Positions 63,230 to 64,000 of a DNA stretch of 64,000 nt are shown here, piece after piece. The DNA is from Hymenolepis diminuta. Taxonomy: Eukaryota > Platyhelminthes > Cestoda > Cyclophyllidea > Hymenolepididae. How positions within the stretch are numbered: the first letter of the stretch is position 1; every line of letters starts with the position of its first letter. Below the pieces are notes generated by a model. That model had not been told where the DNA came from. It saw only the letters and a program-made list of their open reading frames with translations, and did no database searches. The position numbers and the translations under genes were made by a program. Location: contig CAADRB010000015.1 in NCBI GenBank assembly GCA_900708905.1, forward strand, positions 231,444-295,443. Reading direction: 5' to 3'.

Positions 63230-64000
63230 TCGGCTGGATAGCCCATCATTGCTGGCGTCGCCGCTGTTTCTGCTGCAGATTATCGATCGAGTCTCTGTTA
63301 CCTCTCCTTTCTTCCACTTCTGTCGTCTTGTGTCTCCTTTCTCCAGTGCCATCGATTTCTTCTTGTCTTTTACTTCTCCCGCTTCCCTTTCTCTTCTCCC
63401 GTCCTTTAATATACTACCGATAATACATACACACTACTTATGATGGAAGCGCGTTAAAGGCAAAAATCCTTGCGCATTTAGGACTTTTCTAATGTCTGAT
63501 AGTAGGTACAATGTACCTCTGTTTCTTCTCTCTGTACTGTAAATCTCTGGCCCTTATCATCTGATGTGAGTGGTGTTTCTTCTTTTGACATGGTAGATGG
63601 CGTACTGCTGCTTCTTTGACCTCTTTAAGTCTCCTCCCAATTTTCCTACCCTCTTCCTCTTACACACAACCACAGTTAATGTTGATAAGAACGGTGCCGA
63701 AAAGATGTGACGCTGTCTTTTGATTCTTGTTTTTGTGGTTTTTAATCTTACATTGGGTTTGTTTCGTTTTCATTCGAGAGTTGGGGAATAATTATCAGGT
63801 CTATTTGGCAAACTGTTTTCAAACTTTTCTCAGAGGGGCAAAATTGTAGAGCCTCCCTGCCGGGAGTACGGTTTGTCATTCCGTTCACTGGGTGTGCACC
63901 GATGGACATTGAATCTGTGGGCTCTGACTTCGTAGACGAACACGTTAATTGGGATTTTCGTTTTTTGCCGTTAGAATACCAGACGATTCTTAAATAAGAA
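63230..64000 (+). other. PPP2R1A 3' UTR and flank
   Basis: Starts with a pyrimidine-rich stretch (about 63285-63410, long CT runs). No canonical AATAAA was seen before the window ends; AATAAT near 63787 is a possible weak variant. The transcript end may lie outside the window. Confidence 0.5.

Noticed and set aside
1..64000. CRISPR arrays, prokaryotic operons, transposase or reverse transcriptase genes
   Set aside because: No regularly spaced repeats, no ribosome-binding-site-led gene clusters, and no recognisable element proteins; all clear genes are intron-containing animal genes.

Overview
This 64 kb window looks like nuclear DNA from an invertebrate animal: AT-rich, intron-rich and gene-poor. 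A flatworm (tapeworm, fluke or planarian) fits best. The main clue is a set of very small introns (36, 41 and 36 nt) in the NDUFB6 gene; a short-intron class of this size is something I recall from flatworm genomes. The lineage call is inference and nothing here fixes the species. No bacterial, viral or CRISPR-like structure was seen.

Three conserved protein genes can be reconstructed exon by exon from GT..AG boundaries with compatible phases. (1) On the minus strand at 3128-3834 is NDUFB6, an accessory membrane-arm subunit of mitochondrial complex I: four exons, about 197 residues. (2) On the minus strand at 17997-46854 is a Src-family cytoplasmic tyrosine kinase with seven exons spread over 29 kb. 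It encodes 646 residues: myristoylation site, long proline-rich unique region, SH3, SH2, kinase, and an unusual extended tail. (3) On the plus strand at 49887-63229 is PPP2R1A, the HEAT-repeat scaffold of protein phosphatase 2A: seven exons, 595 or 596 residues.

Layout. 1-3127 is featureless to me. NDUFB6 follows, then a 14 kb gap that holds G-quadruplex-type tracts, an 88-codon ORF and one candidate orphan exon followed by a 36-nt intron-like gap. The Src gene fills 18-47 kb. Its introns contain diverged interspersed repeats, including a tRNA-derived SINE-like family and a second unnamed family. A 3.0 kb gap separates the divergent Src and PPP2R1A start codons. PPP2R1A then runs almost to the right edge.

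Functionally, the Src kinase and the PP2A scaffold act on opposite sides of protein phosphorylation signalling, but I see no sequence evidence that they are co-regulated beyond their divergent arrangement. NDUFB6 is unrelated housekeeping. I did not find a new multi-gene system. The points most worth a second look are the Src tail and regulatory architecture, the tandem NAGNAG acceptor in PPP2R1A, the micro-introns, the orphan exon near 10.1 kb and the repeat families.
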